A DNA stretch of 64,000 bases from an uncultured Oscillospiraceae bacterium (lineage in GTDB: Bacteria > Bacillota > Clostridia > Oscillospirales > Oscillospiraceae), in assembly GCA_902497145.1 (NCBI GenBank), contig CABVDR010000002.1, positions 1 through 64,000 on the forward strand, written 5' to 3'. The notes under the pieces are model-generated. The model saw only the letters and a program-made list of their open reading frames with translations, did not search any database and was not told the DNA's origin. This document shows positions 34,069 to 42,209 of this stretch, piece by piece. The translations under genes and the position numbers were made by a program. Position 1 is the stretch's first letter; the number at the start of each line of letters is the position of its first letter.

Positions 34069-34890
34069 ATGAAGCGCACCCTTGATTTCAATCAAAAACA
34101 CGGTTTTATCTGCGATATGGACGGTGTGATCTACCACGGAAACCGGATCTTGCCCGGCGTTCCGGAGTTTATCCAGTGGCTGCATGATGAAAAAAAGGAA
34201 TTCCTTTTCCTGACCAACAACAGCGGCTACACCCCAAAAGAACTGCAGCAGAAGCTGGCCCGTATGGGACTGGACGTCTCTGAGGAGCATTTTTACACCA
34301 GTGCTCTGGCCACTGCGGCTTTTCTAAAGGAGCAGGCCCCCGGCTGCTCTGCCTTTGTCATTGGCGAAGCCGGCCTATTTAATGCGCTTTACGATGCAGG
34401 GATTACGATGAACGATGTAAATCCAGATTACGTGGTGGTGGGCGAGGGCCGCTCCTACTCTTTGGACACCCTAACAAAGGCTACAAATCTGGTTTTGTCT
34501 GGAGCTAAGCTGATTGGGGCCAACTCCGATGTCTCCGGTCCCATTGAAAACGGAATTGCTCCCGCCTGCCGTGCACTGGTGGCTCCGATTGAAATGGCCA
34601 CCGGCACGCAGGCTTACTTCTGCGGAAAGCCGAATCCTCTGATGATGCGCACCGGACTGCGTATGCTGAACTGTCACTCCGCCGATGCCGTCATGGTAGG
34701 CGACCGGATGGACACCGATGTTATCTCCGGCATGGAGAGCGGCATGTCCACGGTTCTGGTGCTCTCCGGTGTATCCACAATGGAAACGCTGAAAACATAT
34801 GCCTATCGCCCCACCGCAGTCCTCAGCGGCGTGGGAGAAATTGTAAAACAGGCCCGCGCCGCTGTCAGCTTAGCGGGCAGCGCGAAATGA
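34069..34890 (+). CDS. HAD-IIA family sugar/nucleotide phosphatase (NagD-like)
   Basis: A 273-residue haloacid dehalogenase-type hydrolase. Motif I is CDMDGVIY, with Asp16 as nucleophile and Asp18 as acid/base. Motif II is FLTNNSGYTP. A C2-type cap follows, then the late Lys (FCGKPNPLM) and MVGDRMDTDVISGMESGM for metal binding. Such enzymes dephosphorylate nucleotides, sugar phosphates or p-nitrophenyl phosphate. ATG 34069 has AGGAGG upstream. It is a single-gene unit convergent with the glutaminase operon, and a housekeeping clean-up role is as likely as a pathway role. Confidence 0.9.
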   Translation: MKRTLDFNQKHGFICDMDGVIYHGNRILPGVPEFIQWLHDEKKEFLFLTNNSGYTPKELQQKLARMGLDVSEEHFYTSALATAAFLKEQAPGCSAFVIGEAGLFNALYDAGITMNDVNPDYVVVGEGRSYSLDTLTKATNLVLSGAKLIGANSDVSGPIENGIAPACRALVAPIEMATGTQAYFCGKPNPLMMRTGLRMLNCHSADAVMVGDRMDTDVISGMESGMSTVLVLSGVSTMETLKTYAYRPTAVLSGVGEIVKQARAAVSLAGSAK

Positions 34891-34936
34891 ACTGCCCCAG
34901 CTTATTATGAAACAGGTTATGTAAGGCAGAAAGAAA

Positions 34937-34976
34937 AAGCGCATCGGACAGGAAACCCTTCCTATCCGGTGCGCTT
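34937..34976 (-). terminator. terminator of the glutaminase operon
   Basis: AAGCGCA...CGGA...AGGAA pairs with TTCC...TCCG...TGCGCTT. The T-run (CTTTTTCTTT) lies on the minus-strand exit side. Confidence 0.7.
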
Positions 34977-34999
34977 AAATACTTATGGGCCCAGTGTAA

Positions 35000-35041
35000 G
35001 CGGGTGGCATGGGAGATGGCTTACCATGCGGCCGCTTTTTC
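35000..35041 (+). terminator. terminator of the HAD phosphatase gene
   Basis: GCGG...GCATGG pairs with CCATGC...CCGC around an 11-base loop, followed by T6 on the plus strand. Confidence 0.6.
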
Positions 35042-35068
35042 TAACGGGCGGATCCCATACTGCATTTT

Positions 35069-36031
35069 TTAATTTTGTCCGTCCCCGCTGATATTCAGTC
35101 CGTTGTATGGTCCTGCACCAAATATGCTTAGATCCATCTGGTCAGAGAGATACTGCAGCATCTCAATTCCCGCGACGCTGTTGCCTTTCTTATCCAGGGC
35201 CGGTCCATATACCCCGATTCCAAATCGTCCAGGGACTGTGGCTACGATTCCTCCTCCTACCCCGCTCTTGGCCGGCAGGCCTACGCGAACGGCAAACTCC
35301 CCGGAAGCATCATACATTCCACAAGTCGTCATTAACGTCCGCACGATCTTCAGAACCCGAGGTGTTATCACACGTTCTCCAGTCTCAGGCAGACATCCAT
35401 CGGCCAGCACCGCTCCCATATGAGCAATTTCCCGGCAAGTAACCCGCAGAGAACACATCTTAAAGTACACGTCTAGATGCTCCTCTACATCCCCAAAGAA
35501 GATTCGATGAGACTTCATCAAATAGGCCAACGCCCGATTGCGATCCCCAGTGGCTTTTTCAGAGCGATAGACTTCCTGATCGTAGTCCAGTCCCGGATTT
35601 CCACACAACAGGCGGGCATATTGAAGCAGGCGGGTAAATCTATGCTCTCCGTCTTCACCCCGAATGTTTGTGATGGTGGCAATGGCGCCCGCATTGATCA
35701 ATGGATTATATGGCCGGATATGATCCAATTGATCTAACCTGAGAATGGAATTAAAGGCATCACCGGTGGGTTCCACGCCTACTTTTGTAAAGACTACATC
35801 CTCCCCACAGTCCTCCAGCGCCAGAGCAAGCACAATCACTTTTCCAATGCTTTGAATGGTAAACCGATCATCACAGTCGCCGCAGCAGAACGTCTGGTTA
35901 TCCGTAGTGACCACAGCAATCCCCAACCGGGTTCCATTGGCTTTGGCCAGGGCGGGAATATAGTCTGCGGGTTTTCCCAGGTGTACGAACTGCTTTCCAC
36001 AGGCAAGTGCGTCTTGAAGCAGTTGATCCAT
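35069..36031 (-). CDS. glsA: glutaminase (serine-dependent, GlsA family)
   Basis: A 320-residue enzyme of the beta-lactamase fold that hydrolyses L-glutamine to glutamate and ammonia. The nucleophile motif is in FTIQSIGK (S-x-x-K; many relatives read SISK). The family features EPTGDAFNSI, NPLINAGAI, GMYDASGEFA and the closing KSGVGGGIVA are present. ATG 36031 follows AAGGAG; a longer frame overlaps nothing useful. It is the last gene of an operon with an M20 amidohydrolase, a transporter and a DUF554 protein, which suggests it handles glutamine released from an imported conjugate or peptide. Confidence 0.93.
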   Translation of the reverse strand: MDQLLQDALACGKQFVHLGKPADYIPALAKANGTRLGIAVVTTDNQTFCCGDCDDRFTIQSIGKVIVLALALEDCGEDVVFTKVGVEPTGDAFNSILRLDQLDHIRPYNPLINAGAIATITNIRGEDGEHRFTRLLQYARLLCGNPGLDYDQEVYRSEKATGDRNRALAYLMKSHRIFFGDVEEHLDVYFKMCSLRVTCREIAHMGAVLADGCLPETGERVITPRVLKIVRTLMTTCGMYDASGEFAVRVGLPAKSGVGGGIVATVPGRFGIGVYGPALDKKGNSVAGIEMLQYLSDQMDLSIFGAGPYNGLNISGDGQN

Positions 36032-36059
36032 GGCAATCTCCTTTCTTTTTCCTGCAGCT

Positions 36060-36761
36060 TTATAGGAGCAGAGAAAATGGGATAACAAGTATCATACCCG
36101 GAATTAAATTTGCACCCGAAAACTCTCGGATACCGGATATGGTGAACGCAGAAGCTAAAATGACAGCTCCACCGCACGCGTAAAGATTTCCTACCACTCC
36201 CGCAGTCAAAAAGGGAGTCATAAATCGGGCGGACAGATAAAGGATACTCAGGATCAAGATTTCCGGAACTGCCAGGCAGCCCACCACGGCTCCCAACTTT
36301 TCGCCAAAAAAGAAGGCCACCGGAGCATCCATCAGTGCTTTTACAAACAGCATCGATTGATCTCCACCCAAGCCGGCTGTTAAACTGCCCATAATACCGG
36401 CGCCGCTAAGACAAATAATGGTCATGACACTCACAAAGCTGCTCTTAAATGCATCTGGGTCGGAGCACTGCTTTCGGCCCAGAGGTAACCGGTCTATTTT
36501 TTGCGCGACGGCCCATGCAGCGGACGAGATTCTTTTGGTCAACTGCATCCATGAGCCCAATACGCCGCCGACACACAGCGCAAGGGCCACTGGCATCAAA
36601 TCCACAGCTTTCTGTATGGACGTGATTGCCACCAGGAAGCACAAGATGCTTAATACAAGCGTTACATATTCCTTTACATGATCAGGAATATATTTTGCTG
36701 TCAGAATTCCCAGAAGGGAAAATACCAGCACCGAGGCCGCACACGTAAGAATTCCTGTCAA
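36060..36761 (-). CDS. DUF554-family membrane protein
   Basis: A 233-residue protein with about six or seven hydrophobic segments and the DUF554 pattern: LLGILTAKYIPDHVKEYVT early on, then GVLGSWMQ, the glycine-rich ITIICLSGAGIMGSLTAGLGGD and a C-terminal VGNLYACGGAVILAS. The function of the family is unknown. The start is TTG 36761, with AGGAAG upstream. It is sandwiched between the transporter (27 bp) and glutaminase (28 bp) genes, so it is probably part of the same process, perhaps as a carrier for a product. Confidence 0.8.
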   Translation of the reverse strand: MTGILTCAASVLVFSLLGILTAKYIPDHVKEYVTLVLSILCFLVAITSIQKAVDLMPVALALCVGGVLGSWMQLTKRISSAAWAVAQKIDRLPLGRKQCSDPDAFKSSFVSVMTIICLSGAGIMGSLTAGLGGDQSMLFVKALMDAPVAFFFGEKLGAVVGCLAVPEILILSILYLSARFMTPFLTAGVVGNLYACGGAVILASAFTISGIREFSGANLIPGMILVIPFSLLL

Positions 36762-36788
36762 GTTTTTCTTCCTTTCCTGTATATGCTC

Positions 36789-37970
36789 TTAGAAAATCAT
36801 AGGACCGATATAGGCAGCGATGATTACCGAAACAATGCTGACAGAAACCACGCCGCCGATCACCATTTTAGGCAGGACATAGTTTGTCAGCCGCTGGATC
36901 TCTTCCTCACTGAAGTTCTTTCCAAAGCTGTTTCCATTCACCGCCTCCATAGCAATCGCATAGGTAAAGGGGTAGCCCAGAAGGCAGGTCACACCCACTG
37001 CGGCAGACAGCCAGGGATTCCAGTGCAGGAATTTTCCAACAATTACCGCCGCCGCTGCGGCAAAGGCAGCACCAATAAGCAGCAGCCCAATAATTGGGAC
37101 CAGCATTTTCAGCAGCTCGCCAAATGTCAGCGACAAGAAATTGATGAGCAGATATGCATAGGAGCCTAAAACCACCAGATTCTCACCGCCGGTCTTTTTC
37201 AAGCTGCCTTTCTCCAAAAAGCCCAGCTCTGCTGCGAGAAATCCCATCAAAAGATAGCATACGGTGGAATTAATTCCAGTGAACTTGGAAATGGCTTCTC
37301 CAATCACACCCACAATGGCCAGCTTGGCAAAGCTCATCATCATTCCCTGCGCAATTTCAGGAAAGGGCGGGAAAATACGAATGTTAATCCCTTTGACCTT
37401 GCTGTCCTCATCGTGATAAATCTGTCCCGATGCAATGTACTTGCTGCAGGCCCGGTTAAGGCAGATAGAAGCAATTACAACTCCCACCAAGCTTTGGAAT
37501 GTCATCATTGTTGTTACAAAAACAGCAATGTCCGTTCGGCCGGCGGCAGTGGCAAGGTCAGAAGTAACCAGTGTAGAACCTAATCCGCCGCAAATGGTGC
37601 CAATGGCGGAGAGGGCATACTCTCTTCCGAATAGTAGCGTGCCGATGGTAAAGCCCATTACAATTACCGCTGCCATGGAGCCGATGCTAACCACCACCGT
37701 CTTCCATTCCGCCAGCAGCTCATTAAATTTCAAGTTGGAGCCAATGTTGACGAAGGTTAACACAACGCCATAGGTTACCAGAATGTTGGACAGGCCCGCA
37801 ATTTCTATTAAATTCTCAGGGAAAATATGTAATGTTGCCCCACCTAACATGAAAATTGCAATGGTAAAGATAAAGCTGGAGACAATTCCCTTTGTTTTGA
37901 TTGCAATCATATCTCCGATGGCAAAACAGATTACAACAACGGCAAATGCCGAAATCGCTGTCCACTCCAT
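36789..37970 (-). CDS. polytopic membrane transporter, family not recognised
   Basis: A 393-residue protein with about ten to eleven hydrophobic segments, several interrupted by glycines (IGTICGGLGSTLVTSD, ILVTYGVVLTFVNIGSN), a style seen in Na+-coupled anion carriers with discontinuous helices such as GltS-like proteins. I do not recognise a named family with certainty. ATG 37970 follows AAAGAGG better than the GTG three codons earlier. It lies 31 bp after the M20 hydrolase gene and 27 bp before the DUF554 gene, so uptake of the hydrolase substrate, or export of its products, is the natural inference. Confidence 0.7.
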   Translation of the reverse strand: MEWTAISAFAVVVICFAIGDMIAIKTKGIVSSFIFTIAIFMLGGATLHIFPENLIEIAGLSNILVTYGVVLTFVNIGSNLKFNELLAEWKTVVVSIGSMAAVIVMGFTIGTLLFGREYALSAIGTICGGLGSTLVTSDLATAAGRTDIAVFVTTMMTFQSLVGVVIASICLNRACSKYIASGQIYHDEDSKVKGINIRIFPPFPEIAQGMMMSFAKLAIVGVIGEAISKFTGINSTVCYLLMGFLAAELGFLEKGSLKKTGGENLVVLGSYAYLLINFLSLTFGELLKMLVPIIGLLLIGAAFAAAAAVIVGKFLHWNPWLSAAVGVTCLLGYPFTYAIAMEAVNGNSFGKNFSEEEIQRLTNYVLPKMVIGGVVSVSIVSVIIAAYIGPMIF

Positions 37971-38001
37971 GCAATACACCTCTTTATTTTAAAATAATAT
38001 C

Positions 38002-39429
38002 TCAAAGGTCATCTCTTTGCTTGATCTGCGGTTGAATTTCTGGCGGAATCGGACAAACATATGGAGCTCCCCCGTTGCGCTGATCATTTTCCTCTCTTGC
38101 CTTCATGACCAGTTCCGGACACTTTATCAACTCCTTTGCTGCCTCAGTCAAAACCTGTGCGGCAAAGAGTGTTCCTTTCAGGGCATAGGACGAGATTCCC
38201 TGCGCAACCTGAACCCAGGAATGCGGCTGAGTTCCCAGGCAGAAGCAGGCACACTGCAGCTGAATCAGCGGCGCGATTCGGCTCACATCCCCCATGTCTG
38301 AAGATGCGGTTACCACCACATCTTTCGGCGCATATGGGAGGATAAAGTCCCCCATGGGATGAGTACTGCAGAGCTGATGCCGTACGTCCATATCAAATTC
38401 CGGCAGCAGCCCCATATCCCGGTCCCCGGCTTCCTTTCCAATGACATCTCGGAACTTTTTGATATAGGCCCGTTCCTCATCGGTGTACTGCGGAACCCCA
38501 ATCTGCACCATTTTATCGTACATAAGCTGTCCAAGAACATTGTTTGGAACCACATTGCTGACCGCGTTGTCCGTTTGAATCTCCACAGTCGTTCCTGTCA
38601 TAAGCGCAGCGCCCCGGGCAATATCAGCAACACGTTCGTAGAGTTCCTTTACGCTCTCGTTGGTCTTGCTGCGAATCAGATACAGGACCTCCGCCTCTGA
38701 CTGAACCACATTGGGCGAAACGCCCCCCGTATTCAACACCGCATAGTGGACCCGATCTGTCATCTCCATGTGTTCCCGCAGGTAGTTGACGCCGACATTC
38801 ATCAGTTCTACCGCATCCAGCGCGCTTCTGCCCTTCTGAGGCGCTGCGCCCGCATGACTGCTGATGCCGTGGAAACGGAAATATACTTGCCGGTTGGCCA
38901 GCATACTGCCCACCATAGAGGCATTGATGGAACTGGGATGCCAGGTCAAAGCCACGTCAATATCCCGGAACGCGCCTGCACGAGCCATATAGGTTTTTCC
39001 GCTCCCGTTTTCCTCCGCGGGACAGCCATAGACCACAATCGTACCACAATTGGGGTGTGCATCAAGGTAGCCCTTTAACAGCAGTGCTGCCCCCACGATG
39101 CCTGTGCCCAGCAGATGGTGTCCACAGCCGTGGCCGTGAGTTGTCTCCAATCGCGGGCGGTGCTCTGTCACATCAGCCTGTTGGCTTAACCCATCCAAAG
39201 CATCATACTCTGCCAGCAATCCGATCACAGGCTTTCCATGCCCATATACCGCCCGATAGGCGGTAGGCAGGCCAAACACTCCAGTCTCAACCTGATACCC
39301 ATGTTCTTTGAGAACGGTGGTCATCGCATCCATAGACTGAAATTCCTCGTATCGAATCTCAGCCACCGTCCACATTTTGACCATTAGCTCTTGCAGGATC
39401 TTCTGGTAGCGCTCTGATTCATACTGCAT
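38002..39429 (-). CDS. M20-family amidohydrolase (AbgB/aminoacylase-like)
   Basis: A 475-residue metal-dependent amide hydrolase. The metal site appears in HGHGCGHH (98-105) and the acidic pair in PAEENGSGK; a dimerisation lid follows (FRFHGISSHAGAAPQKGRSALDAVELMNVG). It resembles AbgB, which cleaves p-aminobenzoyl-glutamate, and N-acyl-amino-acid hydrolases. No signal peptide is seen, so it acts in the cytoplasm after uptake. It is the first gene of an operon with a transporter, DUF554 protein and glutaminase. An N-acyl glutamine or glutamate conjugate is an attractive substrate, because glsA would then process the released glutamine. Confidence 0.88.
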   Translation of the reverse strand: MQYESERYQKILQELMVKMWTVAEIRYEEFQSMDAMTTVLKEHGYQVETGVFGLPTAYRAVYGHGKPVIGLLAEYDALDGLSQQADVTEHRPRLETTHGHGCGHHLLGTGIVGAALLLKGYLDAHPNCGTIVVYGCPAEENGSGKTYMARAGAFRDIDVALTWHPSSINASMVGSMLANRQVYFRFHGISSHAGAAPQKGRSALDAVELMNVGVNYLREHMEMTDRVHYAVLNTGGVSPNVVQSEAEVLYLIRSKTNESVKELYERVADIARGAALMTGTTVEIQTDNAVSNVVPNNVLGQLMYDKMVQIGVPQYTDEERAYIKKFRDVIGKEAGDRDMGLLPEFDMDVRHQLCSTHPMGDFILPYAPKDVVVTASSDMGDVSRIAPLIQLQCACFCLGTQPHSWVQVAQGISSYALKGTLFAAQVLTEAAKELIKCPELVMKAREENDQRNGGAPYVCPIPPEIQPQIKQRDDL

Positions 39430-39524
39430 CGTGTTTTCCCTCCAATAATTTAATTTTGTTGTTTTGTGGGGTAATACAGGTTTTGGGTTTTATTCATGCA
39501 TGATCTGCACCGTTGTTATAGATT

Positions 39525-39552
39525 ATTTTATAAATTTCCTGATTTTTGACAA
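39525..39552 (-). promoter_or_regulatory. sigma-A promoter of the M20-glsA operon
   Basis: On the minus strand TTGTCA (39552-39547), 16 bp, TAAAAT (39530-39525), about 95 bp before the start codon. Confidence 0.55.
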
Positions 39553-39917
39553 ATTGGAACGGTTCAAAGGGTTATAACCAATACACATAAAATTTCACAT
39601 ATGACCATCATATAAGCAAAAAAAGAAGTCCGGATGCTATTGCTTCCGGACTTCTTTTTTGAAAATCCACATTTGAATTCTGCTTGAAAATATAAGCATA
39701 TTTTGATATTATTGAAAAATAAATCGAAAATTGTGGTTAAAATGTGATTCACCCTTCCTTTGTTTTCCTATGGATGAATCTACTTTTTGTCATTTGAACC
39801 ATCTCCTGCTTGTAATGATTTTCGTTTTTTCCATCGGTTCTATTCCTATTATTTCATGGTATATTCCCAATAATTATTACCCTCAAATATTATTTCACTG
39901 CTATAGGGGAGAGGATT
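39553..39917. other. divergent intergenic region with bidirectional terminator-like hairpin
   Basis: This AT-rich non-coding stretch holds a perfect stem AAGAAGTCCGGA (39623-39634) / TCCGGACTTCTT (39645-39656) with a 10-base loop and T-runs on both strands. It is placed between two genes that diverge, where no terminator is needed. No convincing gene is present; a 62-codon frame across the hairpin looks accidental. Confidence 0.75.
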
Positions 39918-40862
39918 ATGAATATTCAAAATATGAAATACATCCTAGAGCTGGCAAATCAAGGCTCTGTTTCCTCCGCTGCTAAAAGCCTCTATATTTC
40001 TCAACCCTATCTCAGCAAGATTCTCCAGGAGACAGAAAATACATATGGAATCACTATATTTCGCCGCGACAAAAAGGGTCTGACCCCCACGGAAAGCGGC
40101 GTTACATTTCTTGCTCTGGCCCAAAAAATAGTGTCAGAAGCAGAAGAAATGGATCGACGCATGCAAAGTATCCAGGATGTACGCTTTTTCCAATTTTCCA
40201 GCTGCTGCTCCTCGCATATTGCGGAAGCGTTTTTATCATTATATCAAGCGCATGCAGAGGAATGTCTGCGTATTTTTTACCGGGAATCGGATAATTACTC
40301 CGTCATTCAAGATGTATCTTCCAACGCCTCTGAACTGGGTTTTCTGATTCTCAGCAATTCCAATCAACAAGCATATAAGGCCCTTATGCATAATCATGGA
40401 CTCTTCTACCAGAAACTTTGTGACATGAGGCTTCATCTCATTGTCAGAGTCGGCCACCCTCTTTCCCGTCTTAACCGTCCTGTCGAATTGGAAGACATCC
40501 TTCCTTATAATTTTGTCCTCTACCCCAGCCGAGTTCTGACTGACTCCTGTGCCAACGGCTTTTCTCAGTATGAATATGCAATCCAATCCCTGGCGTGGAA
40601 GAAAATCAAGCAAATCATATATGTGTTCAGCCGCGCCGCATATCACGACATTATTCTACGTACCGATGCGTTAAGTTTTGGATTTCAGCCGGTGAAGAAT
40701 CAGGAGATATCCCGAGGCCTGGTCTCTCTCCCGTTGTCTTTTCCGCTGATCCAGTCGCTGCAAGGGGACGCTGACTCCTCTATGTACTATGTGTGTGCAA
40801 ATCCAGATACTCTCTCTTCCCTGTCCAAAGAGTTTATCCGTTTGCTTCAGCAGATGGATTAA
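39918..40862 (+). CDS. LysR-family transcriptional regulator
   Basis: A 314-residue regulator with an N-terminal helix-turn-helix (MKYILELANQGSVSSAAKSLYISQPYLSKILQETE in two pieces, then FRRDKKGLTPTESG) and a C-terminal two-lobed co-inducer domain (LGFLILSN, LVSLPLSFPLIQSL). It diverges from the M20-transporter-glutaminase operon and is its probable regulator. GGGAGAGG precedes ATG 39918. It is visibly richer in A+T than the surrounding enzyme genes, consistent with relaxed codon use of regulators or with acquisition by transfer. Confidence 0.92.
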   Translation: MNIQNMKYILELANQGSVSSAAKSLYISQPYLSKILQETENTYGITIFRRDKKGLTPTESGVTFLALAQKIVSEAEEMDRRMQSIQDVRFFQFSSCCSSHIAEAFLSLYQAHAEECLRIFYRESDNYSVIQDVSSNASELGFLILSNSNQQAYKALMHNHGLFYQKLCDMRLHLIVRVGHPLSRLNRPVELEDILPYNFVLYPSRVLTDSCANGFSQYEYAIQSLAWKKIKQIIYVFSRAAYHDIILRTDALSFGFQPVKNQEISRGLVSLPLSFPLIQSLQGDADSSMYYVCANPDTLSSLSKEFIRLLQQMD

Positions 40863-40865
40863 TTG

Positions 40866-40937
40866 CAGCAAGCAGGCCTCCGAAGGCAAATCACCTCCGG
40901 AGGCCTGCTTTTTTCTGTCTGCGGCTTGTTGTGTGGT
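40866..40937 (+). repeat. dispersed repeat copy A (terminator hairpin plus conserved tail)
   Basis: An inverted repeat AAGCAGGCCTCCG / CGGAGGCCTGCTT closes around AAGGCAAATCACCTC, followed by T6 and a 23-base tail beginning CTGTCTGCGG. Bases 40901-40937 are identical over 37 nt to 61434-61470. The tail is also largely conserved at 54723-54748. It could terminate lysR. Confidence 0.85.
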
Positions 40938-41382
40938 TAAATAAGTATCTTACATTTTATACTTTCCGTTGTTCATGCCAGTACGCAGTCTTTTTAATTT
41001 ATTGATAATATCCATTACCACTCCTTCAATCAATACAACTACAACACTTTTTTGAGATTTCTTCTATCTAGGCAATGTAAAAACAGCAGGTGTCTTTGAT
41101 ACGCTGTATAACCAAGAAAGCTACCACTCACAATTCATGTAGTTTATTGTATATCCTAATCGTGTATCAAAATACTGATACAATGATTTTCAACATAGAA
41201 ACTCCCCTCTGCGGCATCAAGCAGAGGGGAGTTCCAGCAGCAATTTTGAGAAGAAATACTCTCTCAAATATTTGAATCTACCCACCATCCCAAATGGTCT
41301 CAACCACTTGAGAACAAGAATCAACATTTAAAAACCGACTAAACGAACTGGCGGTTTCTTATAATTATAATACAGTTACAGC
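40938..41382. other. non-coding AT-rich region
   Basis: No credible gene; the 61-codon frame at 41090 has no ribosome site. A perfect 12-bp hairpin, ACTCCCCTCTGC/GCAGAGGGGAGT (41201-41232, 8-base loop), lies about 150 bases beyond the minus-strand cupin stop and may end that long operon weakly. Confidence 0.5.
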
Positions 41383-41712
41383 TCACCCCATACTGGGCCC
41401 CATGCTCCAGGTAACTACGGCGGTCTCCGTACCGATATTGGAAATCTGGTGGGGTTCGCCCTCTTCAATCAAGAGGATATCGCCCTCGTGCAACTCATAA
41501 TACTTGCCGCTGGTGGGGTTAAAGACCGCCACATGGCCCCGGCTGCAGTAAAAGATCTCATGAGAATCCGGGTGCCCTGGGTCCACACCGCCGGTCTGCC
41601 CTGCCAGCAAAGTGGAGGTACCAAAGGTGAGTTTTCCAGTAACCACATATTGGCGGCATACCTCCTGGCCATCCAGGAAAAACTGTGCCTGGTCAGGTCT
41701 GATTACATTCAT
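41383..41712 (-). CDS. single-domain cupin protein
   Basis: A 109-residue small beta-barrel. The first cupin motif region is HPDSHEIFYCSRGHVAVFN and the second is EGDILLIEEGEPHQISN, keeping His, Glu and a later His as possible metal ligands. It is the last gene of the ten-gene operon, 14 bp after the flavin reductase gene. Cupins in sugar-acid clusters can be isomerases, mutarotases or sensors. The E. coli yia operon also has a small beta-barrel protein (YiaL), but I cannot show orthology. Confidence 0.85.
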   Translation of the reverse strand: MNVIRPDQAQFFLDGQEVCRQYVVTGKLTFGTSTLLAGQTGGVDPGHPDSHEIFYCSRGHVAVFNPTSGKYYELHEGDILLIEEGEPHQISNIGTETAVVTWSMGPSMG

Positions 41713-41726
41713 AAGCCGTCTCCTTT

Positions 41727-42197
41727 TTATCCAAAAAACTCTTTTTCACGGTACAGCAGGGGTTGTCCCTCAGATGCCTCACTCCAGATCACCTGACCGA
41801 TAAACAGGGTATGGTCACTGACTGTCAAGGTTTCCGTCAGCTTGCACTCCAGATGAGCCACGGCTTGAGCCACTAAGGGGTGGCCAGCCGGGCTGGAAAC
41901 AGTAACAGTATCCACCAACTTGTCCCGTTCCCGGCCAGACACCCGTCCATTGCACAGGGCCAGCTGTTTCTGTTCTGTTGACAGCACACTTACAGCAAAG
42001 CCTTTGGCCTGAGGAATCATCTGAGCAGTCAGATGGTTGGAGTTCACCGCCACTGCCAGAGTGGGGGGCATCCCAGAGACTTGACTCAGCCAAGCGGCGG
42101 TCATCAGATTGTCCTTTTCCGGGGTATGGACACCCAGGATGTACACACCGTTGGTCAGGGTGGACATAGCAATCTTAATTTCAGCTGATACCTGCAT
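41727..42197 (-). CDS. flavin reductase-like FMN-binding protein
   Basis: A 156-residue split-barrel flavoprotein: MTAAWLSQVSGMPPTLAVAVNSNHLTAQMI in pieces, RERDKLVDTVTVSSPAGHPLVAQAVAHLECKL, and GQVIWSEA near the end. The family covers flavin:NAD(P)H reductases and flavoredoxins. Its presence in a sugar-acid operon is unusual, and its partner is not obvious because no flavin monooxygenase is in the window. A redox carrier role or reduction of a small substrate is possible. It is 12 bp from dctM. Confidence 0.85.
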   Translation of the reverse strand: MQVSAEIKIAMSTLTNGVYILGVHTPEKDNLMTAAWLSQVSGMPPTLAVAVNSNHLTAQMIPQAKGFAVSVLSTEQKQLALCNGRVSGRERDKLVDTVTVSSPAGHPLVAQAVAHLECKLTETLTVSDHTLFIGQVIWSEASEGQPLLYREKEFFG

Positions 42198-42209
42198 AAA
42201 CCTAATCCC

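Noticed and set aside
41090..41275. 61-codon frame between lysR and the cupin gene
   Set aside because: It spans a hairpin and has no ribosome site; composition looks random.
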